Assembly: GCA_021151535.1 (NCBI GenBank)
Contig: JAGKXC010000032.1
Coordinates: forward strand, 1 to 20,942
Direction: 5' to 3'
DNA length: 20,942 nt
Source: Sphingobacteriia bacterium
GTDB lineage: Bacteria > Bacteroidota > Bacteroidia > NS11-12g > UBA955
A program made the translations under genes and the position numbers. The notes beneath the pieces were generated by a model. The model had not been told where the DNA came from. It saw only the letters and a list, made by a program, of their open reading frames with translations, and did no database searches. Positions 7,130 through 14,659 of the stretch are shown here, in pieces (positions within the stretch are counted from its first letter, which is position 1; each line of letters starts with the position of its first letter).

Positions 7130-9634
7130 ATGAAAAAATTTTACCTGTTACTATTTTTAACTTTAGGATTCATTTCTAGCACTTTTGCGCAAAATCAAAC
7201 CGTGCGTGGTGTATTGAAAGACAAAGAGTCCCAGTCGGTAATTGCCAATGCCAAAGTGCTGTTCGAAAGTTCACAAGTAGATAAAGCCGCTGATAGCAAG
7301 CCTTTTGAAGCCACATCCGATGCCAAAGGCGAATTTAGCTTCTCAAACATTCCCGTTGGTAGATACGCAATCGCTATTGAAGCCAATGGTTATCAATTAT
7401 TTGGAACTGGAAATATCGTTGTAACCTCCGGTAAGGAAGTAGTTTTAACTTATGAATTAGAACAAGCAATCGAACGCATCGATGGTGTAAATATCACGGT
7501 AAAAGCTAAGGGTGATAAACCCAATAACGACGCCGCATTAATTTCCGCACGCTTATTTACCGTAGATGAAACCGATCGCTTTGCAGGTAGCCGTGGCGAC
7601 CCAGCACGTATGGCTTCAAACTTTGCCGGTGTGCAAGGCGCAGATGATTCTAGAAATGATATCGTAGTGCGTGGTAACTCGCCTCAAGGTATTCTATGGC
7701 GATTGGAGGGTATCGATATACCTAATCCCAACCACTTCGCAATCCCTGGTACAACAGGTGGTTCCGTTTCCATCATCAACAATAAAATGTTGGCCAATTC
7801 AGATTTCTTCACAGGTGCATTCCCTGCCGAATATGGAAATGCAAATGCCGGCGCATTTGATTTAAAAATGAAAAATGGCAACAACCGCAAAAGAGAATTT
7901 AGTTCTCAATTGGGTTTGTTAGGTTGGGATTTTAATACCGAAGGTTACATTGGTAAAAAAGGCGGCGCAAGTTATTTAATCACTTACCGTTACTCTACCC
8001 TTGCCATGTTCAGCGCACTGCATATCCCAATCGGAACAGACGCAGTACCCAAATACCAAGATTATGCTTTCAAGTTTAACTTCCCTTTCAAAAACAACAA
8101 AGGAAACATCAGCTTCTTTGGAATTGGAGGTAAATCGCAAATCGATATCCTAATTTCAAATCAAAAATATGCCAGTACAGAATTGTACGGCGATAATGAT
8201 CGCGATCAATACTTCCGATCAAACATGAACATATGGGGAACATCCGCTCAGTATAACCTGAGTAGCAGCGCCTATATCAAAGGCACCATCGCTTACTCTA
8301 ACCAAGATGTGTTTGCACGTCACGTATTAATATTCAGACACCTAGATTCTACAAAACCCAACTCAGAAGGCCAATTACCCTATGTGTTAGATGATTCATT
8401 TACAAATATGAACTATCGCTTTAGCACACAAACTTTGGGCGGACACTTGTTTTACAATAAAAAGTTCTCAGCTAGAAGCAGTATGAAATTGGGAGTACAA
8501 TTAACTCAGTATTTCTATTTGTTTGCAGATAGCAACTACAACTTCGACAAAACCAGTCCATTATATGACAAGTTTTCAATCCGTTGGAACTCACAAGGCA
8601 CTGGTTTGATGGCTATCCCCTATGTTCAATGGAAGTATAAGGTAAGCAAGGATTTCACTATTAGTTCCGGCGTTCAAATGATGTCGTACACAGTAAGTTA
8701 CGACCCAAACAAAGCGCCATTTGCAGAATACAAGGCCACAAATGCTGCCAAGCAGAGCTACACACATAATTCTGGCCCATTATTTAGATTTGGTGCTAGG
8801 TATCAACTAACAAAAAAGGATGCATTAAATTTAGGATTGGGTATGCATTCTCAAAATCAAAGCGCTTACATCTATTATTATCAGAAACCCGGCAACAGTA
8901 CACCCCACAACCTAAATATGGGATTATCGTTTAGCAATCATGCAATTTTAGGTTGGGATCATAGTTTAAACAAATCTTCAAGAATCAAACTTGAAACCTA
9001 TTATCAAAAGCTTCACAATTTGCCAATCGAAACCAAATCGAGCAGTTTCTCTTTGGCGAACACAGGTAGTGGCTTCTCTAGATTCTTCCCAGATACACTA
9101 ACCAATGCGGGCCATGCTTACAACTATGGTTTGGAGTTTACTCTAGAAAAATTCTTCAGCAAGGGTTTCTATTATCTGGTTTCTGCAAGTGTATTTGATG
9201 CCAAATATCAAGGCAGCGATCAGGTTTGGAGGTCCAGTGATTTCAATACCAATTATGCTGCGAACGCTTTATTCTCTAAAGAAATTGTATTCAAAAACAA
9301 GAATTCTTTAAACCTAGGATTTAAGGCAACTGCAGCTGGAGCAAGAAGATATTCACCCATGGATTCTCTCCAAACTGTAAACCAGCGAGAATACATAGAG
9401 CTTGATGCCATGAAAAATACCAAGCGTTTTGGAAAACCATACAGACGTTTAGACTTTAGAATTGCTTACCGAATCAATGCCAAAAAAGTATCACATGAAA
9501 TTGCTTTTGACTTGGTAAATGTAACCAACCGCAAGAACGTTCTAAAGTATAGCTATATTGATTCAGCCCCTTATTACAGAGAAACATACCAATTGGGTTT
9601 CTTGCCTTTATTTTACTACAAAATCGACTTCTAA
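7130..9634 (+). CDS. TonB-dependent outer membrane receptor
   Basis: The 834-residue protein has a signal peptide (1-20, ending Thr-Phe-Ala before Gln). A carboxypeptidase-regulatory-like beta-sandwich follows (about 24-113; TVRGVLKDKES, GEFSFSNIPVGRYAIAIEANG). The plug domain (about 135-245) contains RNDIVVRGNSPQGILWRLEG and FPAEYGNANAGAFDLKMKNG. The rest, with alternating aromatic strands to a terminal Tyr-Lys-Ile-Asp-Phe, is the outer-membrane beta-barrel. Such receptors import ligands using TonB energy. The ligand here is unknown: no SusD-type partner, TonB gene or sugar-degrading enzyme adjoins, and the barrel is shorter than typical SusC. It is transcribed alone, with its own promoter box and a strong terminator at 9669. 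A non-transporting role cannot be excluded. Confidence 0.9.
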   Translation: MKKFYLLLFLTLGFISSTFAQNQTVRGVLKDKESQSVIANAKVLFESSQVDKAADSKPFEATSDAKGEFSFSNIPVGRYAIAIEANGYQLFGTGNIVVTSGKEVVLTYELEQAIERIDGVNITVKAKGDKPNNDAALISARLFTVDETDRFAGSRGDPARMASNFAGVQGADDSRNDIVVRGNSPQGILWRLEGIDIPNPNHFAIPGTTGGSVSIINNKMLANSDFFTGAFPAEYGNANAGAFDLKMKNGNNRKREFSSQLGLLGWDFNTEGYIGKKGGASYLITYRYSTLAMFSALHIPIGTDAVPKYQDYAFKFNFPFKNNKGNISFFGIGGKSQIDILISNQKYASTELYGDNDRDQYFRSNMNIWGTSAQYNLSSSAYIKGTIAYSNQDVFARHVLIFRHLDSTKPNSEGQLPYVLDDSFTNMNYRFSTQTLGGHLFYNKKFSARSSMKLGVQLTQYFYLFADSNYNFDKTSPLYDKFSIRWNSQGTGLMAIPYVQWKYKVSKDFTISSGVQMMSYTVSYDPNKAPFAEYKATNAAKQSYTHNSGPLFRFGARYQLTKKDALNLGLGMHSQNQSAYIYYYQKPGNSTPHNLNMGLSFSNHAILGWDHSLNKSSRIKLETYYQKLHNLPIETKSSSFSLANTGSGFSRFFPDTLTNAGHAYNYGLEFTLEKFFSKGFYYLVSASVFDAKYQGSDQVWRSSDFNTNYAANALFSKEIVFKNKNSLNLGFKATAAGARRYSPMDSLQTVNQREYIELDAMKNTKRFGKPYRRLDFRIAYRINAKKVSHEIAFDLVNVTNRKNVLKYSYIDSAPYYRETYQLGFLPLFYYKIDF

Positions 9635-9668
9635 AAAACTTAAAAGTCATACTTTTTCATAGTAACAG

Positions 9669-9694
9669 CACCGCCCAAGGGCGGTGTTTTTGTT
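9669..9694 (+). terminator. Rho-independent terminator after the TonB receptor gene
   Basis: CACCGCCC and GGGCGGTG form a near-perfect GC-rich stem around a very short AA loop (effectively CAAG), followed by TTTTTGTT. It ends the receptor transcript about 35 bp after the stop codon. Confidence 0.9.
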
Positions 9695-9750
9695 ATGTCT
9701 AAAACAATAAACAGTTTCAATTCTGTGTATAACCCCCCTGCGCACGCGCG

Positions 9751-9769
9751 AGGCTTCAGCCTATTTTCG
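9751..9769 (+). promoter_or_regulatory. Palindrome plus degenerate -7 element before the OmpA-like gene
   Basis: AGGCTTCAGCCT (9751-9762) is an inverted repeat of AGGCT around TC. It touches TATTTTCG (9762-9769), one mismatch from TAnnTTTG, which ends six bases before ATG 9776. This may be the promoter and a possible operator; only the sequence match supports it. Confidence 0.35.
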
Positions 9770-9775
9770 CATACT

Positions 9776-10747
9776 ATGAAGAAATTCGCGCTGGGATTAA
9801 TTGCAACTACCTTATTTTTTGGTTCTTGTGTGAGCAAAAAGGAATACCAAAGTCTTGAAAAAAGCAAGGTTGATTCTGAACAATTGCTAAATAGTAAAAT
9901 TACCGATTGCAATGAAAAAAATGCTTCCTTAATTAATACCATTGCCGAATTAGAAAGCAACAGAGGTGTTTTGGAAGGTAAAATCGCCAAGCTAAAGGAT
10001 ACCATAGAAATTTGCCAAGGTCAAGTTCAAGAAAACCTTGATTATATAAGAAGTTTGGGTGAAAACCTGGATGCGCAAAAAAGAAGTTTAGCCAATGAGT
10101 TAACAGAAAAAAATCGCGTATTGCAAGTAAAAGAGTTAGAGTTAAATACGGCCTTAGCTAAAGCAGAAGAAGAAAGAGCGCGTTTGGCAGCATTAAGAAC
10201 TGAATTGGAAAAAACTGTTTCACGCGTACGTGAGTTAGAGTCTGAATTGCGTAGAAAAGACAGTGCAGTAATTTTATTGAAAGAAGCTATTGCAAAAGCA
10301 TTGGCTGGATTTGAAAAACTTGATATTCGCGTAGAATACAAAAATGGCAAGGTATATGTGATTTTGCCTGAAAAATTGCTCTTTGCATCCGGAAGTATTA
10401 ACGTAGATCCGAGAGGTAGAGAAGCTTTGGTTGAAATTGGTAAAGCCCTTAACAAACAACCATCCGTGCAAATGGCCATTGAGGGACATACAGATAATAT
10501 CCCCATGAAAGGCAGCGAGGCAATCAAAGACAATTGGGACTTGAGTGTATTACGTGCAACGTCTATCGCCAGAATCTTAATTGATGATGCAAGAATGGAT
10601 CCAAGAAGAATTCAAGCCGTAGGCCGAGGCGATACACAACCAGTTGCATCGAACGAAACCGCAGAAGGAAGAGCAAAAAACCGCAGAACTGAAATTATCT
10701 TAACCCCTCAATTAGATAAGATTCTTCAAATTTTAAATAACCAATAA
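9776..10747 (+). CDS. OmpA-domain lipoprotein with long coiled coil
   Basis: The 323-residue protein begins with a lipoprotein signal ending Phe-Gly-Ser-Cys (Cys18). A long charged helix, probably coiled coil, runs from about residue 22 to 180 (for instance KAEEERARLAALRTELEK). The C-terminal OmpA-like peptidoglycan-binding domain (about 190-320) contains LLFASGSINVDPRGREAL, AIEGHTDNIPM, WDLSVLRATSIARIL and RAKNRRTEIIL. It probably tethers the outer membrane to the peptidoglycan, with the coil spanning the periplasm. I chose ATG 9776 because it places the signal peptide at the N-terminus. The longer frame from 9695 starts inside the terminator tail and adds 27 residues with no signal character. 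rlmH follows after 18 bp and is probably co-transcribed. Confidence 0.93.
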   Translation: MKKFALGLIATTLFFGSCVSKKEYQSLEKSKVDSEQLLNSKITDCNEKNASLINTIAELESNRGVLEGKIAKLKDTIEICQGQVQENLDYIRSLGENLDAQKRSLANELTEKNRVLQVKELELNTALAKAEEERARLAALRTELEKTVSRVRELESELRRKDSAVILLKEAIAKALAGFEKLDIRVEYKNGKVYVILPEKLLFASGSINVDPRGREALVEIGKALNKQPSVQMAIEGHTDNIPMKGSEAIKDNWDLSVLRATSIARILIDDARMDPRRIQAVGRGDTQPVASNETAEGRAKNRRTEIILTPQLDKILQILNNQ

Positions 10748-10765
10748 GCCCATTGCGGTAAAAGT

Positions 10766-11224
10766 TTGATCCAGATTGTTGCTGTTGAGAATCATAAAAA
10801 CCCGGCCATAGATTCTCTATGTCAGGAGTATATTAAACGATTACAAACCATACATCCCGTTAGTATTCAGCTATTAGCAGCGGCGAAAGTACCGGATCCC
10901 CAGCAACAAAAAATCAAAGAAACCGAATCGGTTTTGAAGTTGGTAAAACCCGGAGATACGCTCATTTTGTGCGATGAAAGAGGAAAGACAACTACTTCTC
11001 CCGCATTCTCAAAATGGCTAGAAACACAGCTGTCACAATCACGAGGAAAGATCATTTTTGCCATTGGTGGCGCTTATGGATTCACCGAACAAGCCATCGC
11101 TCAATATCCTGGAATCAAATTATCGGATTGGGTTTTCCCCCATCATATCGCAAGATTAGTACTGATTGAACAAATTTACCGCGCATTCCAAATTCAACGC
11201 GGCACTGGGTATCATCATATTTAA
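10766..11224 (+). CDS. rlmH: 23S rRNA (pseudouridine-1915-N3) methyltransferase RlmH
   Basis: RlmH is a SPOUT-class enzyme that methylates pseudouridine 1915 in helix 69 of 23S rRNA, using S-adenosylmethionine. The 152-residue length is typical. The knot and cofactor motifs are visible: LILCDERGK (66-74), IFAIGGAYGF (97-106) and the C-terminal block FPHHIARLVLIEQIYRAFQI, ending Gly-Tyr-His-His-Ile like the family's PYH tail. The start is TTG 10766; the first residues (Ile-Gln-Ile-Val-Ala-Val) align with the usual N-terminal strand, so no shorter start fits. It lies 18 bp after the OmpA-like gene and 22 bp before argS. Confidence 0.95.
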   Translation: MIQIVAVENHKNPAIDSLCQEYIKRLQTIHPVSIQLLAAAKVPDPQQQKIKETESVLKLVKPGDTLILCDERGKTTTSPAFSKWLETQLSQSRGKIIFAIGGAYGFTEQAIAQYPGIKLSDWVFPHHIARLVLIEQIYRAFQIQRGTGYHHI

Positions 11225-11234
11225 ACATAATACC

Positions 11235-11242
11235 TATTTTTG
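11235..11242 (+). promoter_or_regulatory. -7 element (TATTTTTG) at argS
   Basis: TATTTTTG is an exact TAnnTTTG match, followed by CACC and the ATG at 11247. It overlaps no coding sequence and lies in the 22-bp rlmH-argS gap, so argS may have its own promoter with an almost leaderless transcript. No upstream TTG is seen. Confidence 0.5.
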
Positions 11243-11246
11243 CACC

Positions 11247-13142
11247 ATGATGAATATCCAGCAAGACATTGTGCAATTGATTGAAAAAACCATCATCGCA
11301 CTTTATGGAGAAACACAAGTAGCGGCAAAACTGGAACATACCAATCCAGATTTTCGCGGCGATTATACTTTTGTTGTTTTTCCTTTGTTAAGATATTCAA
11401 AATTATCGCCAGAAGCCACCGCTGAACAAATTGGAAATGCATTAGTTAAGTCCGATTTGATAACAGAATTTAATGTAGTAAAAGGATTCTTAAACTTGGT
11501 AGTAAATCCAAGCATCTACCAAGAATTTTTAAATCAACAGTGGAATAATCCTGGTTTTACAAAACTTGCACATGGAAATGGTCAAAAAGTGATGGTGGAA
11601 TACTCATCGCCCAACACCAATAAACCCCTGCACTTAGGTCATATTAGAAATAACTTATTGGGGTATTCTGTGGCTCAAATCTTGGATGCCAACGGATATG
11701 ATGTAATCAAAGCCAATCTAGTTAATGATCGTGGTATACATATCTGCAAAAGCATGCTGGCTTGGCAACGATTTGGCAATGGTGAAACGCCTGAAACGGC
11801 CCAGTTAAAAGGTGATCACTTGGTTGGGAAATACTATGTGATTTTTGAAACTGCATTGGTTGAGCAAACCAAAGATTTGATTGCACAGGCAAAAGAAGGC
11901 AATTGGCAACCCAGCGATGAAAAAATCGCCCATCGTTATCAAACCATTTGGGCAAACTTGCAAAAAGCAGTTGCAGCCAATGAAGAAAAGCAAATCGCCA
12001 AACTTCAAGATGATATAAAAGATTTGGTTAGAAACCAATCAGAATTGATGATTAGCTGCGCTGAAATGCTAAGAAAATGGGAATCTGGCGATGAAGAAGT
12101 AATTGCCCTTTGGCGCAAAATGAACAATTGGGTATACGACGGATTTGCTGTAACCTATAGTAAACTTGGCGTTGATTTTCATAAATATTACTACGAAAGC
12201 AACACTTACACATTGGGTAAAGACATTATTGAAGGTGGTTTGAAAGCAGGTGTTTTCTACCAAAAACCAGACAATAGTGTATGGATCGATTTGAAAGATA
12301 TTCAATTGGATGAAAAACTGGTTTTGCGTTCAGACGGCACTTCGGTCTATATCACACAAGATATCGGAACAGCCGATTTGAAATACCAGGATTTTGGCAT
12401 TAACAAAAGCATCTATGTGGTGGGTAATGAACAAGATTACCACTTCAAAGTGCTCTTCCACATTATGAAAAAATTGGAACGCCCTTACGCAGATGGCATG
12501 TTTCACTTGAGTTACGGAATGGTAGATTTACCAAGTGGTAAAATGAAAAGTCGCGAAGGAACCGTAGTTGACGCCGATGACCTGATCAACGAAATGGTTG
12601 AAGAAGCCAAAAAGAAAACCGCAGAATTGGGTAAAACCCAAGGTTTAGAGGCTGACGAGCTCAATAACTTATATGAATCTTTGGGGTTAAGCGCATTGAA
12701 ATTCTTTATTTTAAAAGTAGACCCCAAGAAACGCATGCTATTTAATCCGCAAGAAAGCATTGATTTTCAGGGCGATACAGGCCCGTTTGTACAATACACT
12801 TACGCACGTATTCAATCAATTTTGAGAAATGCTGGAGATAATTGGCAGAATTCCATCGCCAAAGAAATTCCTTTACATGAAGTGGAATTAGCGAATATTC
12901 AAACGTTGTATCTATATCAAGGTATTTTAAAAGAGGCTTGCGAACAGTTCTCCCCAGCTCTGATTAGCGGATACTGCTTGGATTTAGCAAAATCATTTAA
13001 CCGCTTGTACAACGAAGTAAGTATTTTAAAAGAAACCAATGAAGACATTAAAAATAACCGGTTGAAGTTGGCCTATTTTACCGCAAATACCTTGAAACAC
13101 GCCTTATCCCTTCTTGGAATAAAGGTAGTAGAAAGAATGTAA
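11247..13142 (+). CDS. argS: Arginyl-tRNA synthetase
   Basis: This class I synthetase charges tRNA-Arg with arginine. The 631-residue protein has the N-terminal Add1-like domain (about 1-100), the HIGH motif as SSPNTNKPLHLGH (120-132), a catalytic core with RSDGTSVYITQDIGTADL, the KMSKS-like loop GKMKSREG (431-438), and a C-terminal DALR helical anticodon-binding domain to the end (LGIKVVERM). I chose ATG 11247 (ATG 11250 is equally possible). The frame continues upstream to 11166, but that part overlaps rlmH and is not protein-like. Residues about 207-262 (KEGNWQPSDEKIAHRYQ, AAVNEEKQ-like helix) look longer than in Bacteroidota relatives I remember, which are near 595-600 residues; see findings. 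Confidence 0.97.
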   Translation: MMNIQQDIVQLIEKTIIALYGETQVAAKLEHTNPDFRGDYTFVVFPLLRYSKLSPEATAEQIGNALVKSDLITEFNVVKGFLNLVVNPSIYQEFLNQQWNNPGFTKLAHGNGQKVMVEYSSPNTNKPLHLGHIRNNLLGYSVAQILDANGYDVIKANLVNDRGIHICKSMLAWQRFGNGETPETAQLKGDHLVGKYYVIFETALVEQTKDLIAQAKEGNWQPSDEKIAHRYQTIWANLQKAVAANEEKQIAKLQDDIKDLVRNQSELMISCAEMLRKWESGDEEVIALWRKMNNWVYDGFAVTYSKLGVDFHKYYYESNTYTLGKDIIEGGLKAGVFYQKPDNSVWIDLKDIQLDEKLVLRSDGTSVYITQDIGTADLKYQDFGINKSIYVVGNEQDYHFKVLFHIMKKLERPYADGMFHLSYGMVDLPSGKMKSREGTVVDADDLINEMVEEAKKKTAELGKTQGLEADELNNLYESLGLSALKFFILKVDPKKRMLFNPQESIDFQGDTGPFVQYTYARIQSILRNAGDNWQNSIAKEIPLHEVELANIQTLYLYQGILKEACEQFSPALISGYCLDLAKSFNRLYNEVSILKETNEDIKNNRLKLAYFTANTLKHALSLLGIKVVERM

Positions 13143-13195
13143 AAGTTCTTTTTCTTCAATTAAACCAATGAGTGGTAATTTGCGTCTCACTCATA

Positions 13196-14581
13196 ATGCT
13201 TACTAATAACCATTCAAACTTCTACAACCATTATGGAACTATTTGTAAAAAAATAGTTGGGTTCTTACTCTTATTCATTTTTTTAACCTGTAAACCAATC
13301 ACAGCTCAAAGCAGTTATTTTCCTCCATTAGTTGGTAAAACATGGACAACTACAGCTCCCAAAGATTTAGGTTGGTGCCAAGATCGCATAGATTCATTAT
13401 ATCGCTATCTGGAAGACCATAATAGTAAAGCATTCATTGTGTTGGTTGATGGTAAAATTGTCCTAGAAAAATATTTTGGTACGTTTGGCCAAGATTCAAT
13501 TTGGTATTGGGCCAGCGCTGGAAAAACCTTAACGAGTTTTTGTGTTGGAATCGCACAACAAGAAGGATACTTGAAAATCACCGAACCATCCAACAAATAC
13601 CTAGGCAATGGTTGGACATCCTTAAGTCAGTCTCAAGAAGATTCGATTACCATCAGGCATCAGCTCACAATGACAACAGGTTTGGATGATGGTGTAACGG
13701 ATCCTGACTGTACAGATCCAAATTGCTTAAAATACAAAGCTGTTGCAGGTAGTAGATGGGCATACCACAATGCTCCGTATACTTTACTCGACAAGGTAAT
13801 GGAATCCGCAACAGGCATTACCTTAAACCAATTTGTTTATCAAAAAATCACCAAAAACACAGGAATTCAGGGTCTGTTTTACAAATCTGGATACCTTAAT
13901 GTCTTCGCTTCTACCCCGCGATCTTTTGCAAGATTCGGATTACTTCTATTAAACAAAGGCCTTTGGAATGGGACCAAAATCATAACAGATACTCAGTATT
14001 TTTTTCAACAAACACATAGCAGTCAATCCATTAACCCTAGCTATGGTTATCTTACTTGGTTAAACGGAAAATCTTCTTATATGTTACCCCAAGTGCAATT
14101 CCAATTTCCGGGAAGTATTTGTGGCGATGCACCAGCGGATATGTTTGCAGCCTTAGGAAAAAATGGACAAATAATTAACGTTATACCGAGCAAAAATATG
14201 GTTTGGATTAGGATGGGAAATGCGCCAGATGCATCCCCAGCAGGCGCTATTTCTGTAAGTCTAAACAACGATATTTGGAAATTCATTAATCAACTTTCAT
14301 GTTCTTCGGCTTCAGAATTAATGGAACAAGATGCAACCCCATTTTATGTGAAACCCAATCCCATCCATATGGGTGAGAACATACAAATACCTCACACTAT
14401 ACAATTAATGAGGCCCAATGTTACGGTAACTGCCACCAACATTTCAACAGGATATACTTTTAATTGCACGGTAAAAGAACAATTTATTGAAACCCAAGAC
14501 TTTCAACCAGGGGTATATCGTATTCAAGTATTAACTGAGCATAAAATCTTAACAACGCAAAAAATTGTGGTGCTACCTTAA
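13196..14581 (+). CDS. Secreted beta-lactamase-fold serine hydrolase with T9SS sorting domain
   Basis: From ATG 13196 the protein has 461 residues: signal peptide (about 1-38, ending Ile-Thr-Ala before Gln), a serine beta-lactamase/class C/EstB-like domain (PF00144 type), and a C-terminal domain of about 80 residues. Catalytic motifs are S-x-x-K as SAGK (Ser107, Lys110), Y-x-N as YHN (Tyr190, Asn192) and a late GKNGQ. RHQLTMTTGLDDG is typical of the family. The tail (about 383-461; FYVKPNPIHMGENIQ, QDFQPGVYRIQVLTEHK, TTQKIVVLP) resembles the type A T9SS sorting domain, so export to the surface or medium is expected. The substrate is unknown; esterase, peptidase and amidase are all possible. 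A GTG at 13172 adds eight residues but is less likely. It follows argS by 53 bp. Confidence 0.9.
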   Translation: MLTNNHSNFYNHYGTICKKIVGFLLLFIFLTCKPITAQSSYFPPLVGKTWTTTAPKDLGWCQDRIDSLYRYLEDHNSKAFIVLVDGKIVLEKYFGTFGQDSIWYWASAGKTLTSFCVGIAQQEGYLKITEPSNKYLGNGWTSLSQSQEDSITIRHQLTMTTGLDDGVTDPDCTDPNCLKYKAVAGSRWAYHNAPYTLLDKVMESATGITLNQFVYQKITKNTGIQGLFYKSGYLNVFASTPRSFARFGLLLLNKGLWNGTKIITDTQYFFQQTHSSQSINPSYGYLTWLNGKSSYMLPQVQFQFPGSICGDAPADMFAALGKNGQIINVIPSKNMVWIRMGNAPDASPAGAISVSLNNDIWKFINQLSCSSASELMEQDATPFYVKPNPIHMGENIQIPHTIQLMRPNVTVTATNISTGYTFNCTVKEQFIETQDFQPGVYRIQVLTEHKILTTQKIVVLP

Positions 14582-14606
14582 TTTTAATGATACAACGATA
14601 AAATAT

Positions 14607-14643
14607 AAAAAATGCCCGCTTCAATCAGAAACGGGCATTTTTT
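14607..14643. terminator. Bidirectional terminator between convergent genes
   Basis: AAATGCCCG (14610-14618) pairs with CGGGCATTT (14632-14640) across a 13-nt loop, and flanking A and T runs extend the stem. It reads as a terminator on both strands, serving the serine hydrolase (plus) and the unknown secreted protein (minus, stop at 14660). Confidence 0.85.
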
Positions 14644-14659
14644 ATTATTCAAAGTTTCA

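Noticed and set aside
9695..9775. Upstream extension of the OmpA-like gene to ATG 9695
   Set aside because: It starts right after the terminator T-run and would bury the lipoprotein signal peptide 27 residues inside the protein.
9640..10005. 121-codon minus-strand frame overlapping the OmpA-like gene start
   Set aside because: It runs through the terminator and opposite the signal peptide and coiled coil of a well-supported gene; its sequence shows no domain and it has no promoter.
11166..11246. Upstream extension of argS
   Set aside because: It overlaps the last 59 bases of rlmH and covers the TATTTTTG promoter; the added residues lack family similarity.
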